Source: Ferriphaselus amnicola
GTDB taxonomy: Bacteria; Pseudomonadota; Gammaproteobacteria; Burkholderiales; Gallionellaceae
NCBI RefSeq assembly: GCF_000974685.2
Contig: NZ_AP018738.1
Span: forward strand, 1,860,001-1,924,000
Direction: 5' to 3'
Length of the DNA stretch: 64,000 nt
The position numbers were made by a program, and so were the translations under genes. Under the pieces are notes generated by a model. It worked only from the letters and a program-made list of their open reading frames with translations. It ran no database searches and was not told the origin of the DNA. Position 1 is the first letter of the stretch, and every line of letters starts with the position of its first letter. Positions 45,835 to 56,474 of the stretch are shown here, one piece after another.

Positions 45835-46890
45835 TCAAATCCCTGTCGCACGCCCTGCGTTAAGAGTTAGCAGCAACTGCCGGACCGGGGTCGAGATGGC
45901 GGCTTGCAGGGCATCGCTAACTTCCAGCCAGACAGTGCCCGCCTCTGCTGCTTGAGTAGGTATGCGTTGCGAGCTCACCAGCAAGGGATGGATGCTTAAC
46001 TTGAAGTGGCTGAAGGTGTGGACGAAGCCGGGCAATTCGCGGCACTCGTTCGTTTCAATTCCGGTGCGCGTGCAATAGGCTCGCGCCTCCTCCGCCGTAT
46101 CGAACTGCGGCAAGCTCCACAGACCGCCCCAGATGCCAGACGGCGGGCGCTTTTCCAGCAAAATGTCATTGCCGTGCATCGCTAGCAGAAATACCGCTTG
46201 GCGCTCGGGCACAACCTTCTTGGGACGTGCCGCGGGAAACTCCGCCACGCGATCAGCTTGATACGCGGCGCAATCGGTATGCACTGGACACTCCTGACAG
46301 CGCGGCTTACTGCGGCGGCACAGCGTCGCGCCCATGTCCATCAGCGCTTGGGTGTAGATGGCGACATCGCTTGCTGGCAACCGCGCTTCGGCCAGCTTCC
46401 ACAACTCCGCTTCCACCCTGCCATCGCCCGGCCAACCGGCGACTCCGCCGTGACGCGCCAGTACGCGCTTGACGTTGCCATCGAGAATGGCTCGGCGCTG
46501 GTGGAACGCCAGCGCGCAGATGGCGGCAGCGGTGGATCGCCCGATGCCGGGCAACTCTTGCAACTGCTCGAAGTGCTCGGGGAACACGCCGCCAAACTGG
46601 CTCACCACTTTCTGCGCGGCACGATGCAGATTGCGGCCGCGCGAGTAATAACCCAGCCCGCTCCACAGCGCCAACACTTCGTCTTCGGTGGCAGCGGCAA
46701 GCGCGACGACATCAGGAAAGCGCTCGATGAAGCGCAGGAAATATGGCACGACGGTGGTGACTTGCGTTTGCTGCAACATGACTTCCGACAGCCACACGCG
46801 GTAGGCATCCGCACCTTGCCAAGGCAGATCATGGCGTCCGTGCTGGCGCTGCCAGCGGATCAACCGAACTGCGAAGGAGTCTCCCGCCAT
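45835..46890 (-). CDS. mutY: A/G-specific adenine glycosylase MutY
   Basis: The 351-aa protein has catalytic Glu36 in WLSEVMLQQTQV, the helix-hairpin-helix ELPGIGRSTAAAI, catalytic Asp in LDGNVKRVLARH and the [4Fe-4S] loop CRRSKPRCQECPVHTDC. A C-terminal NUDIX-like domain recognises 8-oxoG. It removes adenine opposite 8-oxoguanine. It directly abuts the GH5 stop. Confidence 0.96.
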   Translation of the reverse strand: MAGDSFAVRLIRWQRQHGRHDLPWQGADAYRVWLSEVMLQQTQVTTVVPYFLRFIERFPDVVALAAATEDEVLALWSGLGYYSRGRNLHRAAQKVVSQFGGVFPEHFEQLQELPGIGRSTAAAICALAFHQRRAILDGNVKRVLARHGGVAGWPGDGRVEAELWKLAEARLPASDVAIYTQALMDMGATLCRRSKPRCQECPVHTDCAAYQADRVAEFPAARPKKVVPERQAVFLLAMHGNDILLEKRPPSGIWGGLWSLPQFDTAEEARAYCTRTGIETNECRELPGFVHTFSHFKLSIHPLLVSSQRIPTQAAEAGTVWLEVSDALQAAISTPVRQLLLTLNAGRATGI

Positions 46891-48288
46891 CTAGGGAACG
46901 ACCACCTGCACGGTATTGGAAGGCGCGGAGTCGCCATTGGCGTTGCGCGCAATGACGCGATAACTCCACGTGCCCGCTGGCGGATGGTCACGGTACAGGG
47001 AAAGGCGTGGAATGGGTTTGCTGTCCAGCATCTGCGGCTGGGCATCACCGATGTCCGTGGCCAGCGTCTGCCAGCGTCCGTCCGCTCCGGCGCGCTGCAC
47101 CTCGTAACTATCGGCTCCGGTCGAGCCTTGCCAGTTGAGCGCAACGGGAAAGCGAATCGGCAGTAGCGTAGGTGCATCCGGCGAGTCTTCAGGCGGCACG
47201 GGCAGATCGCGGATGGCGAACGCGGCTTGGCGCAGCGCGGAGAAGATCTGCCGCTCGCCTTTAGGAAGATTGGAACTGAAACCCGGATATTGCAGTGAGT
47301 CGCTATTGCCGTCGAAGTCCGAGTGATAGTAGAAGCCGCCCGTTTCAGCCCGGAAACGTAAGGACCAAGCCAGCGCGCCCGCAGCAGGCGAAGTCATGGT
47401 CTGGCTGACGATCTTGCTCACTTGTTGCACGCTGGACGGGTTGAATTCACCATAGAAATACACCTTGCCCGCACGCGCCGCCTGCTCGGCAAAACCAACG
47501 AACTGATCGTCGGTGTAATGGGTCGTCACGATGTCGATATTGCTATCTTGCAGCGACACGGCGGGAATAGTCTTGTGGCCACCATCGACGATGAGGTGAT
47601 TACGATCGTGTCGCTTGAGATGCGCGGCCATCTCGCTGAGCCAGTTCGCATTGGCCTTGTCGATCTCGTTGCCCAGCTCCCAGGCCATGATGGTGGGATC
47701 GTCCTTGTAGAGGCGGCCATTGACGGTGTTCTTGCGATTCAGCAACCAAGTGAGAAAATCCTTGTAAGCGGCTTTGGCCTTGGCATCCGTCCAAAAATCC
47801 TGCGCCCCCGCCAGTTTCGCCCACTCGGCATAGCCGCCGAACCACTCCCAATTGTCCACCAACGGGATGATGACGCGCACGCCCTCCTCCGCCGCGATGG
47901 CTAGGCCACGATCCACGTCGCGGAACAGTTGTTCGTTGTAGCTGATCTTGCCGTTCGCATCGGCGTAGATATGCGCCATGCGGCCATCGACGTTGCGGCC
48001 ACCTTCGACGGCGAAGCAATAGGCACGAAACACCTGACCGCCCAGACGCTTGACCGCCCGCGCTGCATCACGCTGCTCGAACGCCGTGACGCGATGCCAA
48101 GATGGCTCACGCACATCACCGGTATCTTCGAGGATGAAGTAATTGGGAATGTTGACGGAGACGAAGCGGTAAGACTTGCCATCGAGCAACAGGCTGCTGC
48201 CATTGCGGGTGACGAACGACTCGTGTGCCGACGCGCTTAACGTAGTCAATAGAAAAGCCGAAAGCAGGAAATTACGTAGCATATCCAT
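46891..48288 (-). CDS. Exported glycoside hydrolase family 5 (mannanase-like) protein
   Basis: The 465-aa protein has a signal peptide (LRNFLLSAFLLTTLSASA). The GH5 barrel carries the acid/base Glu in IMAWELGNEID and the nucleophile Glu in VYFYGEFNP. A fibronectin-III-like C-terminal part spans residues about 375-465. The N-terminal SYRFVSVNIPNYFILED resembles GH5 subfamily 7 endo-mannosidases. The substrate, perhaps self-made exopolysaccharide or mannan, is not certain. Confidence 0.82.
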   Translation of the reverse strand: MDMLRNFLLSAFLLTTLSASAHESFVTRNGSSLLLDGKSYRFVSVNIPNYFILEDTGDVREPSWHRVTAFEQRDAARAVKRLGGQVFRAYCFAVEGGRNVDGRMAHIYADANGKISYNEQLFRDVDRGLAIAAEEGVRVIIPLVDNWEWFGGYAEWAKLAGAQDFWTDAKAKAAYKDFLTWLLNRKNTVNGRLYKDDPTIMAWELGNEIDKANANWLSEMAAHLKRHDRNHLIVDGGHKTIPAVSLQDSNIDIVTTHYTDDQFVGFAEQAARAGKVYFYGEFNPSSVQQVSKIVSQTMTSPAAGALAWSLRFRAETGGFYYHSDFDGNSDSLQYPGFSSNLPKGERQIFSALRQAAFAIRDLPVPPEDSPDAPTLLPIRFPVALNWQGSTGADSYEVQRAGADGRWQTLATDIGDAQPQMLDSKPIPRLSLYRDHPPAGTWSYRVIARNANGDSAPSNTVQVVVP

Positions 48289-48296
48289 GATGCAGC

Positions 48297-48842
48297 CTAC
48301 TTAGCCCAACCCGCCAAGTGCTTCTCCAACCAGAACAGGCCAAGCATGGTCTTGCTGTCGTTGATGCGACCGTCCTTCACCCAGGCCATCGCCTCATCGA
48401 AAGGCAGCTCGAACACCTCAAGGAACTCGCCCTCGTCCAATTGGCGACCTTCGTGGGTCAAGCCGCGCGCTAGAAAATACTCCATACGCTCGTCGGCATA
48501 ACCGATGCATGGCCAAGCCGTGGTCAGATGCGTCCACTCGCGAGCAACGTAGCCGGTCTCTTCCAGCAATTCACGTTTGGCGGTGAGTAGGATGTCTTCT
48601 CCGTGGTCGATCTTGCCAGCGGGAATCTCGATGAACTCCTGCGCCGGAGCGTAACGGTACTGGCGCTCGAACAACAGATTGCCGTTATCTAGTATCGCCA
48701 ACACAGCGACAGCTCCGGGATGAGTGATGTACTCGCGCTGACTGACGCTGCCATCGGGCAAGCGTGCATCGTCCTTGTGTACCTTGAGGAAGGCGCCGTC
48801 ATACACCAGCGCGGTAGTAAGTTGAGATTCTTTCAATTCCAT
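48297..48842 (-). CDS. nudF: ADP-ribose pyrophosphatase-type Nudix hydrolase
   Basis: At 181 aa it has the Nudix box GKIDHGEDILLTAKRELLEETGY-type sequence (G-x5-E-x7-REUxEE). The RQYRYAPAQEFIEIPAG segment before the box is usual for ADP-ribose hydrolases. It lies 63 bp after the nuoN stop. Confidence 0.88.
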   Translation of the reverse strand: MELKESQLTTALVYDGAFLKVHKDDARLPDGSVSQREYITHPGAVAVLAILDNGNLLFERQYRYAPAQEFIEIPAGKIDHGEDILLTAKRELLEETGYVAREWTHLTTAWPCIGYADERMEYFLARGLTHEGRQLDEGEFLEVFELPFDEAMAWVKDGRINDSKTMLGLFWLEKHLAGWAK

Positions 48843-48863
48843 TTCCTACTCCACAAATGAATA

Positions 48864-48882
48864 CTCCCGCACTAGGCGGGAG
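48864..48882 (-). terminator. Hairpin after nuoN
   Basis: CTCCCGC and GCGGGAG form a 7-bp stem with a 5-nt loop between nuoN and the Nudix gene. Only a short T-rich stretch follows on the minus strand, so termination may be partial. Confidence 0.5.
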
Positions 48883-48905
48883 CATCGTCGTAAAATCGCC
48901 GCCGC

Positions 48906-50357
48906 TTAGTGTAGCAACAGCGACTGCTGCACGGACACTGCGCAAATCGACATCAGCGTGCTGGGCAAGATACCGAGGAACAAAACGCCCAGTCCATTGA
49001 ACGTGATGAGCAAGGAAGTATCCGCCTGATACTGGATAGGCTCGTGGCTTTCCGGGGTATCGAAGTACATCAGCTTGACCACGCGCAGGTAGAAGAACGC
49101 GCCCACCAGCGAGAACAGTACAGCGATGATCGCCAGCGGGATGTGGCCAGTTTGAACGACCGATTGCAACACCGAGAATTTGGCGTAGAAGCCGACGGTC
49201 GGAGGTACACCCGCCATCGAGAACATCAGCAACAGCATCATGAAGGCCAACCAAGGACTACGTTGATTCAGCCCCTTATAATCGTTCAGATTGTCAGCCT
49301 CAAATCCTTCACGCGACATCAACATGATCATGCCGAAACCACCCAGCGTCATCAGCACGTAAGTCACAGCGTAGAACATGGCCGAGCTGTAACCCTCGAT
49401 ATTGCCACTGAGCACGCCCAACAACAGATAGCCCATATGTGCGATGGTCGAGTAGGCGAACATGCGCTTGATATTGGTCTGCGCGATCGCTGAGAGGTTA
49501 CCGATAGCGATGGACAAGATAGCCAGTATCGCCAACATACTCGACCACTCCACCACCAGCGGCTGCAAGGCTTCAACCAGAATGCGCATCACGAAAGCGA
49601 AGGCAGCCAGCTTAGGTGCAGAGCCGATCAGCAACGTCATCGGTGTCGGTGCGCCGTGATACACGTCCGGCACCCACATATGGAAAGGAACCGCGCCCAG
49701 CTTGAAGGCCAAACCAGAAACAACGAACACCAGACCGAACACCAGCAGTTGCTTGTTATAGACACCTTGTTGGATCGCATCGGAGATCTTGTAGATTTCC
49801 AGTGAGCCGGTCGCGCCATAGATCATAGACATGCCGTACAGCAACAAGCCAGATGCCAAGGCGCCCAAGATGAAATACTTCATCGCTGCTTCAGTCGCCA
49901 CAGCCGAGTCACGCTGCAATGCCACCATCGCGTACAACGACAAGGACAGCAATTCCAAGCCCAGATACAGCGTCAGGAAGTGGCTAGCAGAGATCATCAC
50001 CATCATGCCCAGCAATGCAAATAAGGTCAGCGACATGAACTCGCCACTGAACAGACCTCGCGCCAGCAAATAGGTGCGGGAATAGACCAGCATCATGGAG
50101 ACGGCCAGATAAGCCAGCAACTTCAGCACGTCGGACATCAGATCATCGACATACATGTTGCTGAACACATTGGCGATGCCATCGGTGTGAGTCGCCACCG
50201 TGATAAAGGAGCAGCCCAGCAGCGTCAGTTGCACCATCATGTAGGTGAACATCTTGCCGCGCCCAGTAACGAACAAATCAGCGATGAGAATTACGCAGAC
50301 CATCGTCAGCAGGAAGATTTCCGCGCCAGCGTGGAACAGATTGGTAGCCAGATTCAT
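48906..50357 (-). CDS. nuoN: NADH-quinone oxidoreductase subunit N
   Basis: The 483-aa antiporter-like membrane subunit has about 14 helices. Conserved lysines are in the [20 protein letters not shown] segment. It is the last gene of the nuo operon and part of the proton-pumping arm. Confidence 0.96.
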   Translation of the reverse strand: MNLATNLFHAGAEIFLLTMVCVILIADLFVTGRGKMFTYMMVQLTLLGCSFITVATHTDGIANVFSNMYVDDLMSDVLKLLAYLAVSMMLVYSRTYLLARGLFSGEFMSLTLFALLGMMVMISASHFLTLYLGLELLSLSLYAMVALQRDSAVATEAAMKYFILGALASGLLLYGMSMIYGATGSLEIYKISDAIQQGVYNKQLLVFGLVFVVSGLAFKLGAVPFHMWVPDVYHGAPTPMTLLIGSAPKLAAFAFVMRILVEALQPLVVEWSSMLAILAILSIAIGNLSAIAQTNIKRMFAYSTIAHMGYLLLGVLSGNIEGYSSAMFYAVTYVLMTLGGFGMIMLMSREGFEADNLNDYKGLNQRSPWLAFMMLLLMFSMAGVPPTVGFYAKFSVLQSVVQTGHIPLAIIAVLFSLVGAFFYLRVVKLMYFDTPESHEPIQYQADTSLLITFNGLGVLFLGILPSTLMSICAVSVQQSLLLH

Positions 50358-50379
50358 ATCAACCTCAGTAACTTAGGGC

Positions 50380-51864
50380 TTACAACTTGGAACGGGCAAC
50401 ATGCACCAGCAGGTCGTTCACCGATGCGTGCATGATTTCCGTGAACGGCAGCGGATACAGACCCATGCCCAACACAGTGATCGCCAAAATAATGAATATC
50501 AGCTTCTCACGTCCATTCAGATCGGTCAGTTCAGCCACGTGGTGATTGGCTACTGCGCCGAAGATCACGCGCTTGTACATCCACAGCGTATAAGCCGCAC
50601 CGAAGATCAGGGTAGAGGCTGCCAAGAAGGCGTACCAGAAATTAGCCTTGACCGCGCCCATGATCACGATGAACTCGCCGACGAAACCGCTGGTACCGGG
50701 CAAGCCGGAGTTAGCCATGGCGAACAGCATGAAGAAGGCAGAGAACACCGGCATGGTGTTGGCAACGCCACCGTAATCAGAAATCTTGCGCGAGTGCATA
50801 CGGTCATACAGCACACCGATACACAGGAACAGCGCCCCCGCGACGAAGCCGTGCGAAATCATCTGTACCAGCGCACCTTCCATACCGTAGGTATTGAAGA
50901 TGAAGAAACCTAGGGTCACAAAGCCCATGTGCGAGATGGAGGAGTACGCCACCAGCTTCTTCATATCAGACTGAGTCAGCGCCACCAAGCCGATATACAC
51001 CACGGCGATGAGCGACAGCGCGATCATCATGCCGGCTAATGAATGGCTGGCATCAGGCGCGATAGGCATGGAGAAACGCAGGAAACCATACGCCCCCACC
51101 TTCAACATGATCGCCGCCAGCACCACGGAACCGCCGGTAGGTGCTTCCACGTGAGCATCGGGCAACCAAGTGTGAACCGGGAACATCGGTACTTTCACCG
51201 CGAACGCCATGAAGAACGCCAAGAACACCAAGATCTGCGCGGTCATTGGGATCGGCATCTGGTGGAAGTCCAGAATCTCGAAGCTGCCGCCGGACTGGTT
51301 GTACAGGTACAACAGTGCGACCAACATCAGCAGCGAGCCGAGCAAGGTGTAGAGGAAGAACTTGACCGCCGCATAGACGCGGTTCGCACCGCCCCATACG
51401 CCCACGATGATGAACATCGGGATCAACATCGCTTCCCAGAACACGTAGAACAGCACCGCATCCAGCGCAGCGAACACGCCGTTGACGATACCGGACATGA
51501 TCAGGAAGGCCGCCATGTATTGAGCCACGCGCTTCTCGATCACTTGCCAGCCGGCGATGACCACCAGCGGCGTGAAGAAGCTGTTCAGGATGATGAACAG
51601 AACCGAGATACCGTCCACACCCAAGTGATAGTGGATGTTGTAACGGATGATCCAATCCTTCATTTCCACAAACTGCATGGCGCTAGTCACCTTGTCGAAG
51701 CCGGTGTACAGCGGGATGGTGACCAAGAAGCCCAGCACCGCGCCTACCAACGCGATGATGCGCGCCAAGGGCGCATTGCGGTCGTCACCAGTAGCCATCA
51801 CCAGCACGCCAAAGATGATGGGCAGCCAGATGGCGACGCTCAGTACAGGTAATCCAAGAATCAT
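50380..51864 (-). CDS. nuoM: NADH-quinone oxidoreductase subunit M
   Basis: This is a 494-aa antiporter-like subunit with the family segments VKVPMFPVHTWLPDAHVEAP and YSSISHMGFVTLG. It forms part of the proton-pumping arm. Normal length. Confidence 0.97.
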   Translation of the reverse strand: MILGLPVLSVAIWLPIIFGVLVMATGDDRNAPLARIIALVGAVLGFLVTIPLYTGFDKVTSAMQFVEMKDWIIRYNIHYHLGVDGISVLFIILNSFFTPLVVIAGWQVIEKRVAQYMAAFLIMSGIVNGVFAALDAVLFYVFWEAMLIPMFIIVGVWGGANRVYAAVKFFLYTLLGSLLMLVALLYLYNQSGGSFEILDFHQMPIPMTAQILVFLAFFMAFAVKVPMFPVHTWLPDAHVEAPTGGSVVLAAIMLKVGAYGFLRFSMPIAPDASHSLAGMMIALSLIAVVYIGLVALTQSDMKKLVAYSSISHMGFVTLGFFIFNTYGMEGALVQMISHGFVAGALFLCIGVLYDRMHSRKISDYGGVANTMPVFSAFFMLFAMANSGLPGTSGFVGEFIVIMGAVKANFWYAFLAASTLIFGAAYTLWMYKRVIFGAVANHHVAELTDLNGREKLIFIILAITVLGMGLYPLPFTEIMHASVNDLLVHVARSKL

Positions 51865-51889
51865 GCTGTCGTTCCTCTAAATCTTGCGC

Positions 51890-53989
51890 TTATTCAAACC
51901 AGTTCCGAATGGTCAACAGGACGAATACCCCGGTGATCATGGCGAAAGCATAGTGGTAGATGTAGCCGGACTGCACGTGGCGAACCACGCTGGACACGCG
52001 GCCAACCAACCACGCAGAGCCATTCACGACCAAACCGTCGATCAGGCGCACGTCACCGAAGCGCCACAAGAATCTGCTGGCGCCACGCGCACCCGCAGCA
52101 AAGAACCAATCGTTGAAGCGGTCGAAGAAATACTTCTCTTCCAGCAGATTGTGAATGGCGGAGAAACGCTGCTTGATCGCTTCAGGAATATCCGGACGCT
52201 TCATGTAGAAGAACCAAGAGGTCAATACACCTGACAGTGCCAACCAGAACGGCAAGCTGGTCACCGCGTGCAATGCCATCGCCACGGGGCCATGGAACTC
52301 TTCATGCATCTCGTGCAACGCCTCGTGATGCTCGGAAATGAAGATCGCATCGGTGAAGTAGTGGCCATACAGCATCGGCTCGATGGCGATGAAGCCGATA
52401 GCCACGGACGGGATCGCCAACAAGATCAACGGCAAGGTGACGACCCAAGGCGATTCGTGCGGCTTCTGGCCGGGAGCCAATCCGTGGTGGTGATCGTGCG
52501 CAACTTCTTCTTCGTCGTGATCGCCATCATGGGCATCATGGCTACCATGTTCATCAGTGTGAACGGCATGATGGTCGTCGTGCTTTGCATCGGCGTGGCC
52601 GGCGTGATGATCATCATGATGAGCCTTACCGAAACGCTCTTCACCGTGGAACACCAAGAAGTACATACGGAAGGAGTAGAACGCAGTCACAAACACGCCG
52701 ATCAGAACCGCAACGTGGACGATGCCAGCCACCGGCAGATGCGACAGACCGACCGCTTCGATGATGCTGTCCTTGGAGTAGAAGCCGGAGAAGAACGGTG
52801 TACCGATCAAAGCCAGCGAGCCAATCAAGGAAGTGATCCAAGTGATGGGCATGTACTTCTTCAAGCCGCCCATGTTGCGCATGTCTTGATCGTGGTGCAT
52901 GCCGATGATGACGGAACCTGCGGCAAGGAATAACAGCGCTTTGAAGAACGCATGGGTCATCAGGTGGAACACGGCGACCGAGTAAGCGGAGGCACCCAGC
53001 GCCACAGTCATGTAGCCCAGCTGCGACAGCGTGGAATACGCCACCACGCGCTTGATGTCATGCTGAACGATGCCAAGGAAGCCCATGAACAGCGCAGTGA
53101 TCGCACCGATGACCATTACGAAGGACAGCGCAGCCTCCGACATCTCATACAGCGGCGACATACGTGCCACCATAAAGATACCGGCGGTCACCATGGTCGC
53201 GGCGTGGATCAGTGCGGAGATCGGTGTCGGGCCCTCCATCGAATCAGGCAACCAGACGTGCAACGGGAATTGCGCCGACTTGCCCATCGCTCCGATGAAC
53301 AACAGCACGCAGATCGCTGTGATCAGATTGGCAGAGATGCCAGGAATCGGAGTCATATCGGTAGCATGCTGCCCAGCAGCGGCGAATACCGCTGCGTAGT
53401 CGAGCGTACCAAACACCATCAGCACCAAGCCGATTCCAAGCAGGAAGCCAAAGTCACCAACTCGGTTGACCAAGAATGCTTTCAGATTGGCATAGATAGC
53501 CGTCGGACGGGTGAACCAGAAACCGATCAGCAGGTAAGAAACCAAGCCCACCGCTTCCCAGCCGAAGAACAACTGCATGAAGTTGTTGGACATCACCAGC
53601 ATCAGCATGGAGAAGGTGAACAACGAGATGTAGCTGAAGAAGCGCTGATAACCAGGGTCTTCCTGCATGTATCCGATAGTGTAGATGTGAACCATCAGCG
53701 ACACGAAGGTCACCACCAGCATCATCATCACGGTCAGACGGTCGATCAGGAAGCCGACTTCAAAGCGCGTATCGCCCGCCATCATCCAGGTATAGACCGA
53801 GCCATTGAACGTATGTCCAGCCATCACGTCGTTGTAGATGGTCACGGACAGGGCGAAGGCAATCGCCACCATCAGGATGGTGATGCGATGGGACCAAGCG
53901 CGTCCCAAGACTTTGCCGAAGAGACCCGCTGCGATCGCTCCGAGAAGCGGAGCGGCAGGAACCATCAGGTAGGTTGATTGCATACTCAT
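51890..53989 (-). CDS. nuoL: NADH-quinone oxidoreductase subunit L with His-rich loop
   Basis: The 699-aa antiporter-like subunit (GKSAQFPLHVWLPDSMEGP segment) ends with a lateral-helix region and is longer than many homologues (E. coli about 613 aa). The extra length comes from a polar loop at residues about 450-512, where one 48-residue stretch has 17 His plus many Asp/Glu. It could bind divalent metals in the cytoplasm or periplasm. Confidence 0.97.
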   Translation of the reverse strand: MSMQSTYLMVPAAPLLGAIAAGLFGKVLGRAWSHRITILMVAIAFALSVTIYNDVMAGHTFNGSVYTWMMAGDTRFEVGFLIDRLTVMMMLVVTFVSLMVHIYTIGYMQEDPGYQRFFSYISLFTFSMLMLVMSNNFMQLFFGWEAVGLVSYLLIGFWFTRPTAIYANLKAFLVNRVGDFGFLLGIGLVLMVFGTLDYAAVFAAAGQHATDMTPIPGISANLITAICVLLFIGAMGKSAQFPLHVWLPDSMEGPTPISALIHAATMVTAGIFMVARMSPLYEMSEAALSFVMVIGAITALFMGFLGIVQHDIKRVVAYSTLSQLGYMTVALGASAYSVAVFHLMTHAFFKALLFLAAGSVIIGMHHDQDMRNMGGLKKYMPITWITSLIGSLALIGTPFFSGFYSKDSIIEAVGLSHLPVAGIVHVAVLIGVFVTAFYSFRMYFLVFHGEERFGKAHHDDHHAGHADAKHDDHHAVHTDEHGSHDAHDGDHDEEEVAHDHHHGLAPGQKPHESPWVVTLPLILLAIPSVAIGFIAIEPMLYGHYFTDAIFISEHHEALHEMHEEFHGPVAMALHAVTSLPFWLALSGVLTSWFFYMKRPDIPEAIKQRFSAIHNLLEEKYFFDRFNDWFFAAGARGASRFLWRFGDVRLIDGLVVNGSAWLVGRVSSVVRHVQSGYIYHYAFAMITGVFVLLTIRNWFE

Positions 53990-53993
53990 CGGG

Positions 53994-54299
53994 TCAGCCT
54001 TTCAAGCTTTCTAGGTCATCCACGTTGATAGTGCGCAGATTGCGGAACAGCACCACCAGAATCGCCAGACCGATAGCCGCTTCAGCAGCAGCCACAGTCA
54101 GGATGAAGAACACGAATATCTGCCCGGATGGGTCGTTCAGATAGTGCGAGAACGCGACGAAATTGGTATTCACCGCCAACAACATCATCTCGATGGACAT
54201 CAGCAAGATGATCACGTTCTTGCGGTTGAGGAATATCCCCACCACACTGATTGCGAAGAGGATCGCGCTCAGTACCAAGTAATGCGACAAGGTCAACAT
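53994..54299 (-). CDS. nuoK: NADH-quinone oxidoreductase subunit K
   Basis: The 101-aa membrane protein has three helices and the conserved glutamate in [12 protein letters not shown]. It is the usual size and order between nuoJ and nuoL. Confidence 0.97.
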   Translation of the reverse strand: MLTLSHYLVLSAILFAISVVGIFLNRKNVIILLMSIEMMLLAVNTNFVAFSHYLNDPSGQIFVFFILTVAAAEAAIGLAILVVLFRNLRTINVDDLESLKG

Positions 54300-54323
54300 A
54301 TTGTTCTTTTCTCCCCCGATACC

Positions 54324-54947
54324 TTAAGCGGCGCTGTCGCTGCCGGACTTCTCGGCTGCCACCTGTACGATGCGCAGACGATCCGATTTCTTAACTTGCA
54401 CTTGCTTGCCCGGATTCTGCGACTTCACACCGATACGGCGACGCAGCGTCAGCGCGATTGCAGCCACCATCGCCACCAACAGAATCACCGCTGCGATCTC
54501 GAACGGATAGACGTAATCGGTATAGATCAGACGCCCCAGTTCCTTGATGTTGCTATAGTCAGCCGCGTGACGCACCATGCCTTCGGTCGCGGCAGTCTTG
54601 CGATTGCCCAACACATAGATCATTTCACCGACCATCACTAGTGCCAGCGCTGCTCCAAACGGGAACCAGCGCCAGAAACCCTCACGCAACTGATCCAGAT
54701 TGATGTCAAGCATCATCACTACGAACAGGAACAGCACCATCACCGCACCAACATAGACCAACACCAGCGTGATGGACAGGAACTCCGCTTCCAGCAACAT
54801 CCAGATGCCTGAAGCACAACAGAATGCCAGCACTAAAAACATCGCCGAGTGCACCGGGTTGCGAGCCGTGATGACACGCAATCCAGCAAACAACAGCAGC
54901 GCGGCGAATACGTAAAAAACCAGTGATTCCAGATTCATCGATTCCAC
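54324..54947 (-). CDS. nuoJ: NADH-quinone oxidoreductase subunit J
   Basis: The 207-aa membrane subunit has five helices (ITLVLVYVGAVMVLFLFVVM is the family core) and a charged C-terminal tail. Confidence 0.96.
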   Translation of the reverse strand: MESMNLESLVFYVFAALLLFAGLRVITARNPVHSAMFLVLAFCCASGIWMLLEAEFLSITLVLVYVGAVMVLFLFVVMMLDINLDQLREGFWRWFPFGAALALVMVGEMIYVLGNRKTAATEGMVRHAADYSNIKELGRLIYTDYVYPFEIAAVILLVAMVAAIALTLRRRIGVKSQNPGKQVQVKKSDRLRIVQVAAEKSGSDSAA

Positions 54948-54953
54948 CCTTCC

Positions 54954-55442
54954 TTAACGGTACTTGGCGTCAGCCGCCCGATCTTTGGCGATCTGAGCTT
55001 CATTCTTGTCGCCCACGGCCAGCAGCATTTCCTTGGTGTAATACAAGTCGCCGCGATTCTCACCGTGATATTCGAAGATGCGTGTTTCAACGATGGCATC
55101 GACTGGGCAAGATTCTTCGCAGAATCCGCAGAAGATGCACTTGGTCAAATCGATGTCGTACTGCGTGGTGCGACGTGAACCATCAGCGCGTTCGGCTACT
55201 TCGATCTTGATCGCCAGCGCAGGGCACACGGCCTCGCACAGCTTACATGCGATGCAACGCTCTTCGCCATTGGCATAGCGACGCTGGGCGTGCAGACCAC
55301 GGAAACGGAAGCTTTGCGGCGTCTTTTCATCCGGGTACTGCACTGTGATCTTGCGCTTGAACAGGTGACGCCAGGTCAAGGCCATGCCCTTGAGCAGCTC
55401 AACCAGCAGGAATGTCTTGAAAAATCTTTGGATCATCGTCAA
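54954..55442 (-). CDS. nuoI: NADH-quinone oxidoreductase subunit I
   Basis: The 162-aa peripheral protein has two [4Fe-4S] motifs, [12 protein letters not shown] and [12 protein letters not shown], which pass electrons to the quinone site. Confidence 0.97.
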   Translation of the reverse strand: MTMIQRFFKTFLLVELLKGMALTWRHLFKRKITVQYPDEKTPQSFRFRGLHAQRRYANGEERCIACKLCEAVCPALAIKIEVAERADGSRRTTQYDIDLTKCIFCGFCEESCPVDAIVETRIFEYHGENRGDLYYTKEMLLAVGDKNEAQIAKDRAADAKYR

Positions 55443-55454
55443 ATCCTCAACCGT

Positions 55455-56474
55455 TTACCACAGCCACAACGGTGTCTGCATCCACAAGCCCACCACCACC
55501 ACCCAAATCAGGGAAATGGGGATGAACACCTTCCAGCCCAGACGCATCAACTGGTCATAGCGGTAACGCGGGAAGGTCGCGCGGAACCACAGGAACAGGA
55601 ACAGAACGAATGCAGCCTTCAATCCGAGCCAGACGATACTGTCCGGCAAGAAAGTCACCGGTGACAACCAGCCGCCCATGAACATGATCGAGGTCAAGAA
55701 CGCGATCAGAATCATGTTTGCGTATTCGCCCAAGAAGAACAGCGCGAACGCCATGCCGGAGTACTCGACGTGGAAACCTGCCACGATCTCGGATTCTCCT
55801 TCGGCCAAGTCGAACGGCGCACGGTTCGTTTCAGCCACACCAGAGATCAGATAGACGAGGAACATCGGGAACAGCGGGATGATGTACCAACTGAACAGTC
55901 CCGCGCCCTTTTGTCCGGCGACGATCTCGCCCAGATTCAGACTACCGGAAGCCATCAACACGCACACCAGCGCAAAGCCCATAGCGATTTCGTAGGACAC
56001 GATCTGGGCTGCGGAACGCAAGGAGCCGATGAAAGCGTATTTGGAGTTGGATGCCCAGCCCGCCAAAATCACGCCGTACACACCCAACGAAGTCATCGCC
56101 AAAATGTAGAGCAGACCCGCGTTCACATTCGCCAGCACCAGCTCGGCATTGAACGGTACCACCGCCCACGCTGCAAGCGCCGGCATCAGACACAGCACAG
56201 GAGCCAACACAAACAGGAATTTATTCGAGCCTGCCGGAATGATGATTTCCTTGAAGAAAAGCTTCATGCCGTCAGCCAGCGGTTGCAACAGACCGTAGTA
56301 ACCCACGCGGTTCGGGCCGATACGCACCTGCATATAGCCAATCACCTTACGCTCGACGTAAGTCAGGTAAGCCACGCCTATCATCAGTGGCGCCACGATC
56401 AGCACGATCTTAACCAGCGTCCACAGCGGCGTCCACGCCACACCCAACAGGTTTTGCAAAGTCTCAATCATCAC
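55455..56474 (-). CDS. nuoH: NADH-quinone oxidoreductase subunit H
   Basis: The 339-aa, eight-helix subunit forms part of the quinone chamber ([38 protein letters not shown]). Its start overlaps the nuoG stop by ATGA. Confidence 0.97.
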   Translation of the reverse strand: MMIETLQNLLGVAWTPLWTLVKIVLIVAPLMIGVAYLTYVERKVIGYMQVRIGPNRVGYYGLLQPLADGMKLFFKEIIIPAGSNKFLFVLAPVLCLMPALAAWAVVPFNAELVLANVNAGLLYILAMTSLGVYGVILAGWASNSKYAFIGSLRSAAQIVSYEIAMGFALVCVLMASGSLNLGEIVAGQKGAGLFSWYIIPLFPMFLVYLISGVAETNRAPFDLAEGESEIVAGFHVEYSGMAFALFFLGEYANMILIAFLTSIMFMGGWLSPVTFLPDSIVWLGLKAAFVLFLFLWFRATFPRYRYDQLMRLGWKVFIPISLIWVVVVGLWMQTPLWLW

